Below are positions 1-8,520 of a stretch of 64,000 nucleotides of DNA, in pieces (within the stretch, counting starts at the first letter, position 1; the number at the start of each line of letters is the position of its first letter). Made by a program: the position numbers and the translations under genes. The stretch spans positions 8,755,001-8,819,000 of the forward strand of contig NZ_CP108106.1 of the NCBI RefSeq assembly GCF_041435195.1, written 5' to 3'. Source of the stretch: Streptomyces sp. NBC_00224 (GTDB taxonomy: Bacteria > Actinomycetota > Actinomycetes > Streptomycetales > Streptomycetaceae). The notes under the pieces were generated by a model. The model made no database searches and was not told the origin of the DNA. It was given only the letters and a program-made list of their open reading frames with translations.

Positions 1-2458
1 TCGTCTCCGTGGCCGCCGTCGGGCGCGGACTTGGGGGAGCGGCGGCTGTGGGCACAGCGGGTTTCTGAGGGGGTGTCGGGTCGGTCTGCTGGTGTCCGCC
101 GGGCTCGTCCGGGACCTCCTGCCAGGCTCCTTCGGCCGGGTGGGGCGGCTGTCCGGACACTCTCAGGGCGTTGGCGATCTGCTGGTAGGCAGTGTGTTCG
201 AGGCGCTGCACGGTGATCGTGGTGCCGGTGCAGTCGAGGGGTTGGGGTTCGTCGAGGGAGGCGTTGAGCGTTTCCGCCTGGGGGAAGTGGCCGGAGGCCG
301 TGTTCGCCGGGGCGATCAGTGTGACGGGGAGGGAGCTGGCTCTGTCGAGGAGGTCGGCGAACTGCCAAGAGGTGTCCGGGTCCAGCGCAGATGCGCACAG
401 CAGCACATAGGGATGATGTGCTGTGTCCGGCAGTTGGTGTGTTTCCAGCAGCCATTCGCTCAAGTCGCGCAGCGCATGGGTGGCTTGGCGCAGGTGGGTG
501 ATCCGTGCGGTGGGCAGCAGCTGCGGTAGCTCGTCGCCGAACCCGACGGTGACGATCTCGGCGTCGGCGGCCCAGGGACTCATGGCTAGTTCGAGGGCGA
601 CGGAGGTACAGACCTCGGTGATGTGGAGCGGGGCGCCGTCCAGCAGCAGGGCGGGTAACTGTGTGAGGTTGAGAAGCAGCAGGTCGCCCGCGGTGGCGCT
701 GCCGATGGTGACCAGTGCGGGATAGGGCGGTGGTATGTCCTGGGCGGCTTCCTCGTCCAGGAGGGGGGCGTCAGCGGGCAGGACCCACCAGCTGTCCTGC
801 CCGGCGGTGAAGGGCGCGACCGGTTCCTGATCGTGGTCCTCGGGCAGTACTGCGATGGTCCGGGTCCCGATCCGGGCGGCTCGCAGCACTGGCAGCGGGG
901 CGGTGTCGTCGTGCTGCTGGGCCAGGTGGTGGGCGAGGGTGCGCAGGGCCGTATCCAGACGGGGTGCGCCGTCGGTGTCGGCGGCTGCCGACAACTGGGC
1001 CTCGGCAGTGGATGTCTGAGGGGTGATGGCGATCGTCTCGCCAGGTTTACGGCGCCGGCGCTGCAGGGTGCGGCGCAGGCCGAGCGCGCCGGTGACAGCA
1101 GCCGCGAGCAGTGCGCCGGCGCCGAGCACGGTGCGTTGGTTCAGCGGGTTGCCGGCGGAAGCCGTCGCCGGGGTGCCCTGGCCGGGAGCGGCGGGCGGGG
1201 ATGTAGGGGTGCTGGACGATTGACCTGGGGGCAGCGGCGTAGCGGTCGGGGGCGTTGTACTGGCCCGGGGCGCGGTGGAGGTGTTGGTGGGCGGCGATGC
1301 CTGCTCTTGCCCGGGCTGCGCCGGGCGAGGGGACGGCGGGCTGGCGTTCGAGGCGTGGGGAGCAGGCATGTTGGTCTGGCTCGGCGCGCGGCCGGCCCCG
1401 TCGCCTGGGCTCTGGCCCGGCTTCTGCGCACCCTCGGGTTTCTGGGTGGCTGGGGGAGCGGCCTGTCGACTGCCGGTGTCCGCGTCCCGGTCATGGTGCT
1501 GGGAAGGCTGGGCGCGTGGGGCGCTGGGCACGGTCACCTGCTGCCCCGGGTAGATGATGTCCGGGTTGGTGATCGTGGGGAGGCCGCCGGGCTGTGGTGT
1601 GCCCCGGCTGGACTCGAAGAGGCGGGGCCACTGGTTCCCGTCGCCGCGTTCCTCCGCCGCGATCTTCGACAGGGAGTCGCCCGGGTGGACCGTGACGGCG
1701 CGCTCGCCCTGGACATGAGCAGGGGTGCTATCCCCTCGGTGCGTACGGGTGCCTTCCTCGGCGCTGGTCCCGGGCATTCGGAGCTGCCAGCCGGGCTGGA
1801 GGAAGCCGTTCGTCCGGAATGGGGTGCCGTCGGCCATAGTGCGGCCCTCATTGAGCTCGGCGATCTCCCGCCACCGCTCACCGTCGCCCAACTGCTGCTC
1901 GGCGATGCCCCACAGGCTCTGGGCGGGCCGCGCCTGCCGCACGGTGTACGTCGTTCCGGCTGCCGCTGCGGGCGGCGTGCCGTGTTCGGTCTGGGTGGCC
2001 TGCGGTGGCAGGGTCTGCCCGGGCAGGCGGGCCGCCGTGGTGCTCTGCCCGGTGGGTGCGGTGGAGGCGAGGGCGGAGCTGGTGGGCAGGAGCACCACGA
2101 TGCTGCCGACCAGCAGGGCTGCGGCGCGCTGAGAGGCGCCCATTCCACGCGGGACATGCCAGGCACGGCCCCGCACCTGCGCGATGAGTTCCCGCAGGGT
2201 GCAGAACGTGAACTGCCCCCACGCGGCCCAGCCGGCCGTGACGAGCAGCAGAAGGAACACTGCGCCGGTGTCCTGTCGGTCCAGCAGGTGTACGACGTCG
2301 TCGTGGGTGGCAGCCCAGATGGCCGGGGTGGCCCACGCCAGGAGGATCGGCAGCCCGATCACCGTGACCACCAGGGCCAGCAGACCCAGCACGGCCGTGA
2401 GGGCCCGCGCCAGCGTGCGGCCCGGGGATGCGGCGTGCAGGGAGCTGGTGGTGCGCAT
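1..2458 (-). CDS. LysM-domain membrane protein of the Tad locus, 3' end outside window
   Basis: The minus frame stays open from an ATG at 2458 to the window edge, at least 819 residues, so the C-terminus is missing. The start overlaps the stop of the upstream TadG-like gene by one base (TGATG). The N-terminus has hydrophobic segments at about residues 15-42 and 97-115. Two LysM-like modules follow at about 167-229 and 250-310, each with the pattern YTV..GDSL..IA..GD...W. A Pro/Ser/Thr-rich linker comes next, then a further membrane segment near 440-460. LysM modules bind peptidoglycan. In streptomycetes, LysM proteins at Tad loci often end in a BTAD regulator-like region, which would lie beyond the edge; that part is inference. 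The long opposite-strand open frame here is its antisense shadow. Confidence 0.8.
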   Translation of the reverse strand, partial: MRTTSSLHAASPGRTLARALTAVLGLLALVVTVIGLPILLAWATPAIWAATHDDVVHLLDRQDTGAVFLLLLVTAGWAAWGQFTFCTLRELIAQVRGRAWHVPRGMGASQRAAALLVGSIVVLLPTSSALASTAPTGQSTTAARLPGQTLPPQATQTEHGTPPAAAAGTTYTVRQARPAQSLWGIAEQQLGDGERWREIAELNEGRTMADGTPFRTNGFLQPGWQLRMPGTSAEEGTRTHRGDSTPAHVQGERAVTVHPGDSLSKIAAEERGDGNQWPRLFESSRGTPQPGGLPTITNPDIIYPGQQVTVPSAPRAQPSQHHDRDADTGSRQAAPPATQKPEGAQKPGQSPGDGAGRAPSQTNMPAPHASNASPPSPRPAQPGQEQASPPTNTSTAPRASTTPPTATPLPPGQSSSTPTSPPAAPGQGTPATASAGNPLNQRTVLGAGALLAAAVTGALGLRRTLQRRRRKPGETIAITPQTSTAEAQLSAAADTDGAPRLDTALRTLAHHLAQQHDDTAPLPVLRAARIGTRTIAVLPEDHDQEPVAPFTAGQDSWWVLPADAPLLDEEAAQDIPPPYPALVTIGSATAGDLLLLNLTQLPALLLDGAPLHITEVCTSVALELAMSPWAADAEIVTVGFGDELPQLLPTARITHLRQATHALRDLSEWLLETHQLPDTAHHPYVLLCASALDPDTSWQFADLLDRASSLPVTLIAPANTASGHFPQAETLNASLDEPQPLDCTGTTITVQRLEHTAYQQIANALRVSGQPPHPAEGAWQEVPDEPGGHQQTDPTPPQKPAVPTAAAPPSPRPTAATET

Positions 2459-2913
2459 CATTCTCCTTGCCCCTCTGGGGCTTCGACGCCATGCAGGAGG
2501 GTGGCCGTTGCATGGCCGGCCACCGGCAGAGAGCCGATGCCCACCACGGTGAGGAATTTCGTGGGGCAGGAGGCGGTGATCGTGACCGTGAGCGACTTGC
2601 CATCGCTGGACAGGCTGACCGTCCCAGTGGCACCGGCGGAGCGCAGGTACGCCTGGGCTGCCGCGACCGCAGCCTGCGGATCCACGACGATGGCTCTGCC
2701 GCTGATCGCATCGGCAGGGCTCAGGGCTTGCCCGCCCGCCCGGGCGGCCTCGCCTGCGAGGTAGTCCGCGCGCTCGATGGCACGCATCGTGCTGCCGCCG
2801 TCGACAGCGACGCCGATGATGCCGATCAGCGCGATGACGCACACGGCGACGAACACGGTGACCCCTCCCCGGTCGTCCCGCCGGGCTCGGCGTACACGCC
2901 TCAAACGAGACAT
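2458..2913 (-). CDS. TadG/TadE-like pilus assembly protein
   Basis: This 151-residue protein has a basic N-terminus followed by RGGVTVFVAVCVIALIGI, the typical class of TadE/TadG minor-pseudopilin start (polar stretch, Gly, then a hydrophobic helix at about residues 20-40). The rest is a secreted domain rich in Ala, Thr and Val with a single TM anchor. ATG 2913 is preferred to GTG 2919 because GGTGAG lies about five bases upstream. It is coupled to the LysM gene downstream. It should have followed the TadE gene at 4016-4534 directly but is now separated from it by about 1.1 kb carrying two opposite-strand genes, so it needs its own promoter or read-through. Confidence 0.82.
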   Translation of the reverse strand: MSRLRRVRRARRDDRGGVTVFVAVCVIALIGIIGVAVDGGSTMRAIERADYLAGEAARAGGQALSPADAISGRAIVVDPQAAVAAAQAYLRSAGATGTVSLSSDGKSLTVTITASCPTKFLTVVGIGSLPVAGHATATLLHGVEAPEGQGE

Positions 2914-3089
2914 CCTCACTCACCCCGTCGCGCAAGAGAGGCCGGATGGGCAACGACCGCTGCTGCCGGAGCGGGTGACACATCGACGACGGCGAGAGCC
3001 CATGGCCCCGCCGGTGGGGAAGGGCATCCTTGTCTGCCCGGCCACTCCCGCTGGACGCGAAGCCGCGCTGCTCCCGTAACCTCCCGGGT

Positions 3090-3623
3090 ATGTCCATCGG
3101 TCGCGCCGCCTGCCACTGCATCGTCTGCCAGGACATCAAGGAACGTGACCCCGGCAGTCAGTCGACCGCCGAGATCATTCATCAGCATGGGTGGCAGGTC
3201 ACGATGGTCCCCGCCGACGACCAGGGACCCGGCTGGGCGTACACCATCGGCCTGTGGCACCAGCACCGGATACCCGAGCTGGCGATGTTCGGCCTGGACA
3301 TCTCGCGGATGCAGACACTCCTCAACGACCTCGCCCGACGGGCTGTCGAGGGACAACGTTGGGAAGCTGACCAGGAGCTGTACGACATCGCGAATGTCCG
3401 GGTCGTCCTCAAGGGCGTCGACTACCGCTGGTACAAGGCGTTCTTCGGTACCGCAATCGGCTACTACCGCAAGCCGCCGTTCCCGTTCCTCCAAGCCGTC
3501 TGGCCCAACCGTGACGGAGCCTTCCCCTGGCAGCCTGGAGGAGAAGACCTCCTGGACTGCCAACCCCAATTGTCGCTGCGTCCCGACGAACACCCCGTCG
3601 GGGTCTGGACGCAGGATCTGTGA
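3090..3623 (+). CDS. DUF4262-family protein
   Basis: A 177-residue protein beginning MSIGRAACHCIVC. The pattern GWQVTMVP..D..GPGWAYTIGLWHQHRIPELAMFGLD is that of DUF4262, a family of unknown function found singly in many bacteria. A longer upstream start is possible in frame, but the ATG at 3090 matches the family length. It reads opposite to the Tad operon and sits inside it, with the following small gene in the same direction, so this pair looks like an insertion (cargo) rather than part of the pilus system. The CxxC near the N-terminus (C-H-C-I-V-C) could bind a metal, which is inference only. Confidence 0.75.
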   Translation: MSIGRAACHCIVCQDIKERDPGSQSTAEIIHQHGWQVTMVPADDQGPGWAYTIGLWHQHRIPELAMFGLDISRMQTLLNDLARRAVEGQRWEADQELYDIANVRVVLKGVDYRWYKAFFGTAIGYYRKPPFPFLQAVWPNRDGAFPWQPGGEDLLDCQPQLSLRPDEHPVGVWTQDL

Positions 3624-3659
3624 AGAGGCAACCGAGGCGCCATCACGGACAATGACGTC

Positions 3660-3995
3660 ATGACGCGCTGGTTTCGCAGCCACTGGGCTGAAGAAGACAC
3701 CTGGTTCTACATTGAGGTCGACGCCGACGGCTGGGTCACCCGTCAGGTTGAACTCCAAGGACCGCTCGAAAAGCCCATCGCCGCTGCCTCGTTGACCGAG
3801 TGGGAAGCCGCCCAACAGGCCGGAACCCTTGCAGATTACGAGGCGACCTTCGGTGTCACGGCGGAGGTTCCCGTCCATGAGTGGGAGCCCCACGATCCGC
3901 AGGAACTCACCGTCGGAGAGTTTGAGACCGTCTGGCTCACCGCACGGTCCGCCTGCCAGGCAAGAGCTCGAGCACGCTCGACGCGCGGAGCGTGA
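3660..3995 (+). CDS. small hypothetical protein
   Basis: A 111-residue acidic, Trp-rich protein opening MTRWFRSHWAEEDTWFY and containing GWVTRQVEL. It starts 36 bases after the DUF4262 gene in the same direction, so the two are probably cotranscribed. GC-rich third positions support coding. I recognise this as a type of short conserved streptomycete protein of unknown function, with no signal peptide or membrane segment. The C-terminal basic tail (ARARARSTRGA) runs up to the 3' end of the convergent TadE gene at 4016 with only 20 bases between them, so there is no room for a separate terminator. Confidence 0.6.
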   Translation: MTRWFRSHWAEEDTWFYIEVDADGWVTRQVELQGPLEKPIAAASLTEWEAAQQAGTLADYEATFGVTAEVPVHEWEPHDPQELTVGEFETVWLTARSACQARARARSTRGA

Positions 3996-4015
3996 ACCCA
4001 AGTACCCTCGCGCGC

Positions 4016-4534
4016 TCACCGCTCAGCACCCGCACTTCGGTTCGTACTCCACGGCACTTCAGAATTCGCGAACCCAAGAGCTCTTTGCCGGTACTGGTCC
4101 ACCACCGAAGTCGCCGTCGAAGTGAGCGTTTTGGCTCCTGGCAGGCCCGGCAGCAGGAGTTCGGCCAGGGGGACCGTGCAGGTCACGGTGACCGTGACGG
4201 TGCCGACCTGACCGACCGGCACGCGCAGACCGCCGGTGTCGATGCTGACGCTGGTCGATGCGCACGCGATGCCCTGGTCCTGCAAGGACTCATCAGCCGC
4301 TGACCGCGCGGCGCTCTGGGCCGCTGCCGCTGTGCGGTGGATCGAGGCTTCGCGCGCCGCGTCCTGGGCTGCCGCGTCGAGCTTCGCGCCGGAGGTGACG
4401 ATCCGGCCGCCCGCGACAGCCAGACACAAGAACATGATCAGTACCGGGAGGATGATGGCCGCCTCGATCGCTGCGCTGCCCTCATCGCCGTGTCCTTGGC
4501 GGGCCCAACGGGCCGCGCATAGACCTTGTTTCAC
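4016..4534 (-). CDS. TadE-like pilus assembly protein
   Basis: A 172-residue protein with the TadE signature EGSAAIEAAIILPVLIMFL at about residues 18-36: a short basic leader, a Glu-containing boundary and a single hydrophobic helix, followed by an extracytoplasmic domain. Such minor pseudopilins are processed by a prepilin peptidase and help assemble Flp pili. The ATG overlaps the stop of the upstream TadE paralogue (ATGA). The C-terminal tail after QYRQRALGF ends next to the plus-strand insert and may have been altered when that insert arrived; this is inference. Confidence 0.85.
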   Translation of the reverse strand: MKQGLCAARWARQGHGDEGSAAIEAAIILPVLIMFLCLAVAGGRIVTSGAKLDAAAQDAAREASIHRTAAAAQSAARSAADESLQDQGIACASTSVSIDTGGLRVPVGQVGTVTVTVTCTVPLAELLLPGLPGAKTLTSTATSVVDQYRQRALGFANSEVPWSTNRSAGAER

Positions 4535-4953
4535 GGTCTCGCCACCCAGCGTTCCAGGGGCCCGGACGCCGACTGCGTCACCCGGAGACCCGGCAGACCA
4601 GGCAGGATCGACAGGGCCGTGCCCGATACCCGCACCCGCACCCGCTGCCCGTTGCTGGTGGCGACGACGCTGTAGCCGCGCAGGCTGTCCCCGGCGCTGC
4701 GCCCCAGCACGCCACGCGCCCGGGCCGCTCCATCGGCGGGGGGCGATTGGTAGGCGCGGGCGGCGGTGAGGCCCTCACGGGCCGCGGTCAACGCGATCTG
4801 GCGGGCGTAGAACCACAGGGAAGCCTGGATGACGGCGAGCGTGGCGAGCAGGACGAACGGGAAGATGATCGACATCTGGATGCTGGTATCGCCGCGGTCG
4901 TTGCGCCAACGTCGTCCCTGCCACCCTTTTGTCAGCCGCGTGGGGTGTTTCAT
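4531..4953 (-). CDS. TadE-like pilus assembly protein
   Basis: A 140-residue protein beginning MKHPTRLTKGWQGR, then RGDTSIQMSIIFPFVLLA, the TadE-type pseudopilin helix at about residues 20-45, then a small extracytoplasmic region ending in a Pro-rich tail. The start at 4953 overlaps the stop of the 71-codon gene upstream by one base, and the end overlaps the next TadE gene by four bases. A much longer open frame reaches 5946, but that part is the shadow of the TadC gene. With the neighbouring TadE and TadG-like proteins it would form the minor pilin set of this operon. Confidence 0.83.
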   Translation of the reverse strand: MKHPTRLTKGWQGRRWRNDRGDTSIQMSIIFPFVLLATLAVIQASLWFYARQIALTAAREGLTAARAYQSPPADGAARARGVLGRSAGDSLRGYSVVATSNGQRVRVRVSGTALSILPGLPGLRVTQSASGPLERWVARP

Positions 4954-5168
4954 CACAGGCCGCCGAGGCTGCCGTTGTACTTGGCGATCACGACGGCGAT
5001 GGTCCCGGCGACCAGGACGGCGCCGGTGACAGCGGCCAGCCAGATGATGACGGTCGTGATGGAGATGTCGCCCCGGTCCGGCCAGCCGCCACCCTCGCGA
5101 ACGCCGTCCCGCACGTGCGTGGTCAGCTGGAGCACAGCACGGCGGGTGCGGGCTGCGATGTGCGTCAT
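4953..5168 (-). CDS. tiny single-pass membrane protein, possible Flp pilin
   Basis: A 71-residue protein with one strong membrane helix near its C-terminus (DISITTVIIWLAAVTGAVLV) and a polar N-terminal half rich in Arg. GAGGTGGG lies five bases before ATG 5168, which favours this start over GTG 5177. The position between tadC and the tadE genes, small size and single helix fit the unassigned small protein, or divergent Flp-type pilin, found in actinobacterial Tad loci. The helix sits later in the chain than in classical Flp pilins and no clear prepilin-peptidase G/E-Y site is visible, so the pilin assignment is tentative. Confidence 0.6.
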   Translation of the reverse strand: MTHIAARTRRAVLQLTTHVRDGVREGGGWPDRGDISITTVIIWLAAVTGAVLVAGTIAVVIAKYNGSLGGL

Positions 5169-5207
5169 GGTTCCCACCTCTTTGGAGCGTTGAACGAGCT
5201 GGAGTGG

Positions 5208-6092
5208 TCAGAGGGCGAGCATGCGGATCACCGCGGGGAACGCCATCAGCAGCATCACCAGGACGGCGAGCAGGGCGCCCGGCGCGGTCATCTTCTCGCT
5301 GGCCGTGTTCGCCTCGGCGGCCTGTGCGGCCAGGAGTTCGGCGTTGAGGGCGGCGCTGCGGGCCCGCAGTGCCTTGTAGACGGCGGCGCCGTCGGTGGCG
5401 CTGCCGCGCATGATGTCGGCTATGTCGTCCAGGACGGGCAGGCGGTACTGGGCGGACAACTCTGTGAGTGCTTGATAGGGCGGGATCTTCTCCAGCCGGG
5501 CCCGGCGCAGCGCGCCCTGCAGGTACAGGAAAGGCCAGCCTTCGCCGACTGTGGCGGCTTTCTCCAGGGCTTGTGCGGGGCCGGCGTCGGCGGCGCGCTT
5601 GAGCGCGACCAGGTCCAGGTAGGCGGACAGAGCGTGGGCGAACTCCTCGCGCGCCCGCTTGGCCTGGTCGCGTACGGCGAGATCGGGGATCAGGAACAGC
5701 AGGGCCGCGGCGAGGAGTCCGGCACCTGCGGGGACATAGAACGGCAGGCCCACGCCCGCGATGATCCAAGGAATCGTCGCGATCGCCGGGCCGAGCAGGC
5801 CGAAGCCGGCGAGTGCGGTCTTCTTGAGCATGAACTGGCCCGGCCCCTGCCCGAGCAGGGCCAGGTCGGTGGCGGGGACCCGCACGCCCGGCAGCCGCTG
5901 CAGGCGGGCCAGCAGCCACCGGCCCCATCTCTCCTCGCGGTCCCACTGCGGCTCCGGCGCCGTCAGGTCCGCCGGGGCACTGCGTTCAAGGGCTGGTCCC
6001 AGCGCGGGCTGGGGTGTGAGGAGTTCGCGGACCAGGAGCGCGAGGCCGGCGCCGACCGTACCGCCGCTCACCACGACGGGGAGCAGGTTCAC
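5208..6092 (-). CDS. TadC-like inner-membrane pilus assembly protein
   Basis: A 294-residue type II/IV secretion F-domain protein. Hydrophobic segments lie near the N-terminus (LLPVVVSGGTVGAGLALLV), in a pair at about residues 85-135 (GLLGPAIATIPWIIAGVG and GLLAAALLFLIPDL), and at the C-terminus (ALLAVLVMLLMAFP). The central cytoplasmic part carries AYLDLVALKRAADAG, typical of the family. GTG 6092 overlaps the stop of tadB by four bases (GTGA), which decides the start over longer upstream options. TadB and TadC form the membrane platform on which the TadA ATPase works. Confidence 0.85.
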   Translation of the reverse strand: MNLLPVVVSGGTVGAGLALLVRELLTPQPALGPALERSAPADLTAPEPQWDREERWGRWLLARLQRLPGVRVPATDLALLGQGPGQFMLKKTALAGFGLLGPAIATIPWIIAGVGLPFYVPAGAGLLAAALLFLIPDLAVRDQAKRAREEFAHALSAYLDLVALKRAADAGPAQALEKAATVGEGWPFLYLQGALRRARLEKIPPYQALTELSAQYRLPVLDDIADIMRGSATDGAAVYKALRARSAALNAELLAAQAAEANTASEKMTAPGALLAVLVMLLMAFPAVIRMLAL

Positions 6093-7036
6093 GGGGCGGC
6101 TCCTTCTGGCGTGTGGGCGGTCTCCGGTATTTCTGGTGCGGGTATCGGCAGGCGGACGGTGCTGGCTGGGTCGGTGACCAGGAAGCGGGGGATACGCCTG
6201 AAGGAGCCGAGCTGCCGCGCCGCGGCGAGCACGCCGACGAACCCGCACGTCAGGAGGGCGAGGACGAGCTGCCCCAGCAGCGTGGAGTAGGGCCTTGTGT
6301 AGGACGGCACGAAGAACCCCGCCACCACGACCCCCAGCGTGATGATCGTCATCCATCGCATGGTGGTGCGCGGTTTGGCCCGGTCCGCCTCGATGGAACG
6401 TTTCTTCGCGACGTCTTCGCGGACGGTGCCCGACAGGTCCTCCAAGGCCTGCGCCAGGCCCGGGCCACGGTCGCCCGCCGACATGATGAGCGCGGCACTC
6501 ACCTTGTCCGCAGTGACATCGTCCAGGTCATCGGCGAACGCGCGCAGCGCTCCCTCAGGTCGCCAGCCCAGCCGCAGCCGGTCGGACAGGGCGACGATCT
6601 CCGGGGTGAGCTCGTCCGGCGCCCCCTGACGGCTGGTGATCATCGCCTGTTCCAGGCCCATGCCCAGCCGCAGCAGACCGGCCAGGCGCTGGGTCCACTC
6701 GCTCAGGGCTTCAAGGCGGCCGATGTGCTCCTTGGCCATCCGCGCGGGGGTGATCAGCCAGGGCACGCCGATGACGGCCGCGCCCAGCAGCGCACCGCCG
6801 ACGACGTTCCCGCTGATCAGCCACACGGCCACGCAGATCAGACCCCCTGCGGCCATCAGGGTGCGCCTGCCAAGCCGGGCGTCCTCGCCTTGAGGGCGTC
6901 CGCCGCGCAGCACCGCCTGCCAGCGCTGGCGCAGCGGGGCCCGTCGAGGCGCCGTGGTGCCCGTGGCACCGGCCACAACGCCGATCAGCCCGCTGGTGGC
7001 GGCCATTCCGCTGAGCAGGGCGAACAACCAGGTCAT
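6089..7036 (-). CDS. TadB-like inner-membrane pilus assembly protein
   Basis: A 315-residue F-domain protein. ATG 7036 (MTWLFALLSGMAATSG) overlaps the tadA stop by four bases. Membrane segments occur at about residues 1-25, 70-110 (two) and 235-285 (two). The cytoplasmic block with LRLGMGLEQAMI and the later DRGPGLAQALEDLS matches type II secretion F proteins. It is the usual partner of TadC and sits between tadA and tadC in canonical Tad order. Arrangement and overlaps indicate translation from the same message as its neighbours. Confidence 0.87.
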   Translation of the reverse strand: MTWLFALLSGMAATSGLIGVVAGATGTTAPRRAPLRQRWQAVLRGGRPQGEDARLGRRTLMAAGGLICVAVWLISGNVVGGALLGAAVIGVPWLITPARMAKEHIGRLEALSEWTQRLAGLLRLGMGLEQAMITSRQGAPDELTPEIVALSDRLRLGWRPEGALRAFADDLDDVTADKVSAALIMSAGDRGPGLAQALEDLSGTVREDVAKKRSIEADRAKPRTTMRWMTIITLGVVVAGFFVPSYTRPYSTLLGQLVLALLTCGFVGVLAAARQLGSFRRIPRFLVTDPASTVRLPIPAPEIPETAHTPEGAAP

Positions 7037-8520
7037 CGGGTCGCCCCCAGCGTCAGCGCCAGTGGCTGTGCCCAGGCCCCGTGGGGCTGTTGCAGCAGGG
7101 CGGAGTCGAAGCCGGTGCGGCGCAGGTCGTCGATGCAGCCCGGGGCCATCCTCGGCACGGCCCGCAGCTCGCCCCACTCGCGGCCGGGGGAGAAGACCTC
7201 ATTGGTGGCCGGGCGCCCGTTCTCACCGATTCCGGTCACCTCCAGGACATGGGAGACGTAGCGGTGACGGCGCCCGCCGATCTGCGTCTCGTCCGTCATG
7301 TCCACGTAGACGATGAAGTCGAGGCCGTTGGCGGTCTGCCGGTAGGCGAGCTGCTCGGAGAGATTGCCCTGGGCGAGCGCGTACAGCTCGGCGATCCGGT
7401 CGAAGACGACGTTGGGCCGCCGGGCGTGGATGGTGCACAAGTTGCCGCCCGACCCGTTCGTCAGCGCCTGCATCATCGCGACGACTTCGGGCCCGCGGAC
7501 TTCGCCGACCACGATCCGCTCCAGCGACATCCGCAAAGCGGGATGCATCAAGTCCAGCAGCGTGACCTCACCGGCGCCGCGCCCGGCAACGTCCTTCTCC
7601 CCGTTGGACTCGCGGCCCACCAACGACACCACCTGCGAGTGGTAGCCGTTGGCGTGGGCGAACAGCTCGTCCTCGCTCTGGATGGTGGCGAACCGGCAGT
7701 GCGGGTCGAACTCCTTGAGCAGCGCCCGCAGCAGCGTGGTCTTTCCGGCCTTCTGCTTCCCCGCGATCATCAGGTTCTTCCCGGCCCGTACGGCGGCGCC
7801 GAGGAAGTCACGCAGGACCGTATCGAGGGTGCCCATGCGCACCAGGTCGTCGAGATCCGCGTGGGAGATGCGGTGGCGGCGGATGACCGCGTACGTCATC
7901 GGCCCGAGCCCCGTGATGGCCTGGAGGCGGGAGCCGTCCCCCAGGGAGAGAGCCAGCGTCGGGCTGGCGGTGGAGATGGTGCGCTCGCTGTGCCCGGAGC
8001 CGCGGGCCAGCTCCCGCAAGAGCTCCAGCAGTTCCTCCTCGGAGTCCGCGACCGGCCCCACCCGGCGCCGCTCGCCGTCGCCGTAGTCCAGCCACACCTC
8101 GCCGGGGCCCTGGATGAGGATGTCCTCGACCCGGTCATCGTCCAGGTAGGGCTGCAGCCGGCCTGCGCGGAAGAGCAGGTCGTACACGGCGCGCCGCAGC
8201 GCTTCGTCCTGCGCCGGTGCCATCGCCTGGGCGTCTGACCACAGCGCGACGGCCTCGGCGATCCACTGAAGGCAGCGCTGTTCCTCGCTGGCCCGGTCCA
8301 TGTCCGGCCGGGACTTGAGGAGTTCCTCGCGGTGCTTGGCCACCTGCGACCCGATCTCCCGGACCACCCGGTAGTCGACCGTGACGGCGGGGGCCGCCGC
8401 TCCGGGCCGCCGCGTGCCCGAGGCGGAGCCCGCGGGTGCGGGTGTGCCGCTGGTCTGGCGTGTGTGTTCCTGGGGCAGTGGTGCCACGGTGGGGTCGGGG
8501 TGCAGGGGCCTAGCGTGCAT
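7033..8520 (-). CDS. tadA: TadA/CpaF-family secretion ATPase
   Basis: A 495-residue hexameric-type traffic ATPase that would power pilus assembly from the cytoplasmic face. The N-terminal half carries the N1-type domain (VEDILIQGPGEVWLDY at about 131-146). The P-loop is GKQKAGKT at 254-261, which satisfies GxxxxGKT but lacks the usual GGTxSGKT wording. Walker B-like IVVGEVRG and the downstream Asp/His boxes (GGNLCTIHA) are present, so the enzyme looks active. It overlaps the TadZ-like stop by eleven bases and tadB by four. The long Pro/Gly-rich N-terminal leader of about 45 residues is typical of actinobacterial TadA proteins. Confidence 0.93.
   Translation of the reverse strand: MHARPLHPDPTVAPLPQEHTRQTSGTPAPAGSASGTRRPGAAAPAVTVDYRVVREIGSQVAKHREELLKSRPDMDRASEEQRCLQWIAEAVALWSDAQAMAPAQDEALRRAVYDLLFRAGRLQPYLDDDRVEDILIQGPGEVWLDYGDGERRRVGPVADSEEELLELLRELARGSGHSERTISTASPTLALSLGDGSRLQAITGLGPMTYAVIRRHRISHADLDDLVRMGTLDTVLRDFLGAAVRAGKNLMIAGKQKAGKTTLLRALLKEFDPHCRFATIQSEDELFAHANGYHSQVVSLVGRESNGEKDVAGRGAGEVTLLDLMHPALRMSLERIVVGEVRGPEVVAMMQALTNGSGGNLCTIHARRPNVVFDRIAELYALAQGNLSEQLAYRQTANGLDFIVYVDMTDETQIGGRRHRYVSHVLEVTGIGENGRPATNEVFSPGREWGELRAVPRMAPGCIDDLRRTGFDSALLQQPHGAWAQPLALTLGATR

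Noticed and set aside
833-2764. 643-codon plus-strand open frame
   Set aside because: It is antisense to the LysM gene, whose frame carries hydrophobic segments and LysM motifs. The plus product is low-complexity Gly/Arg/Ala.
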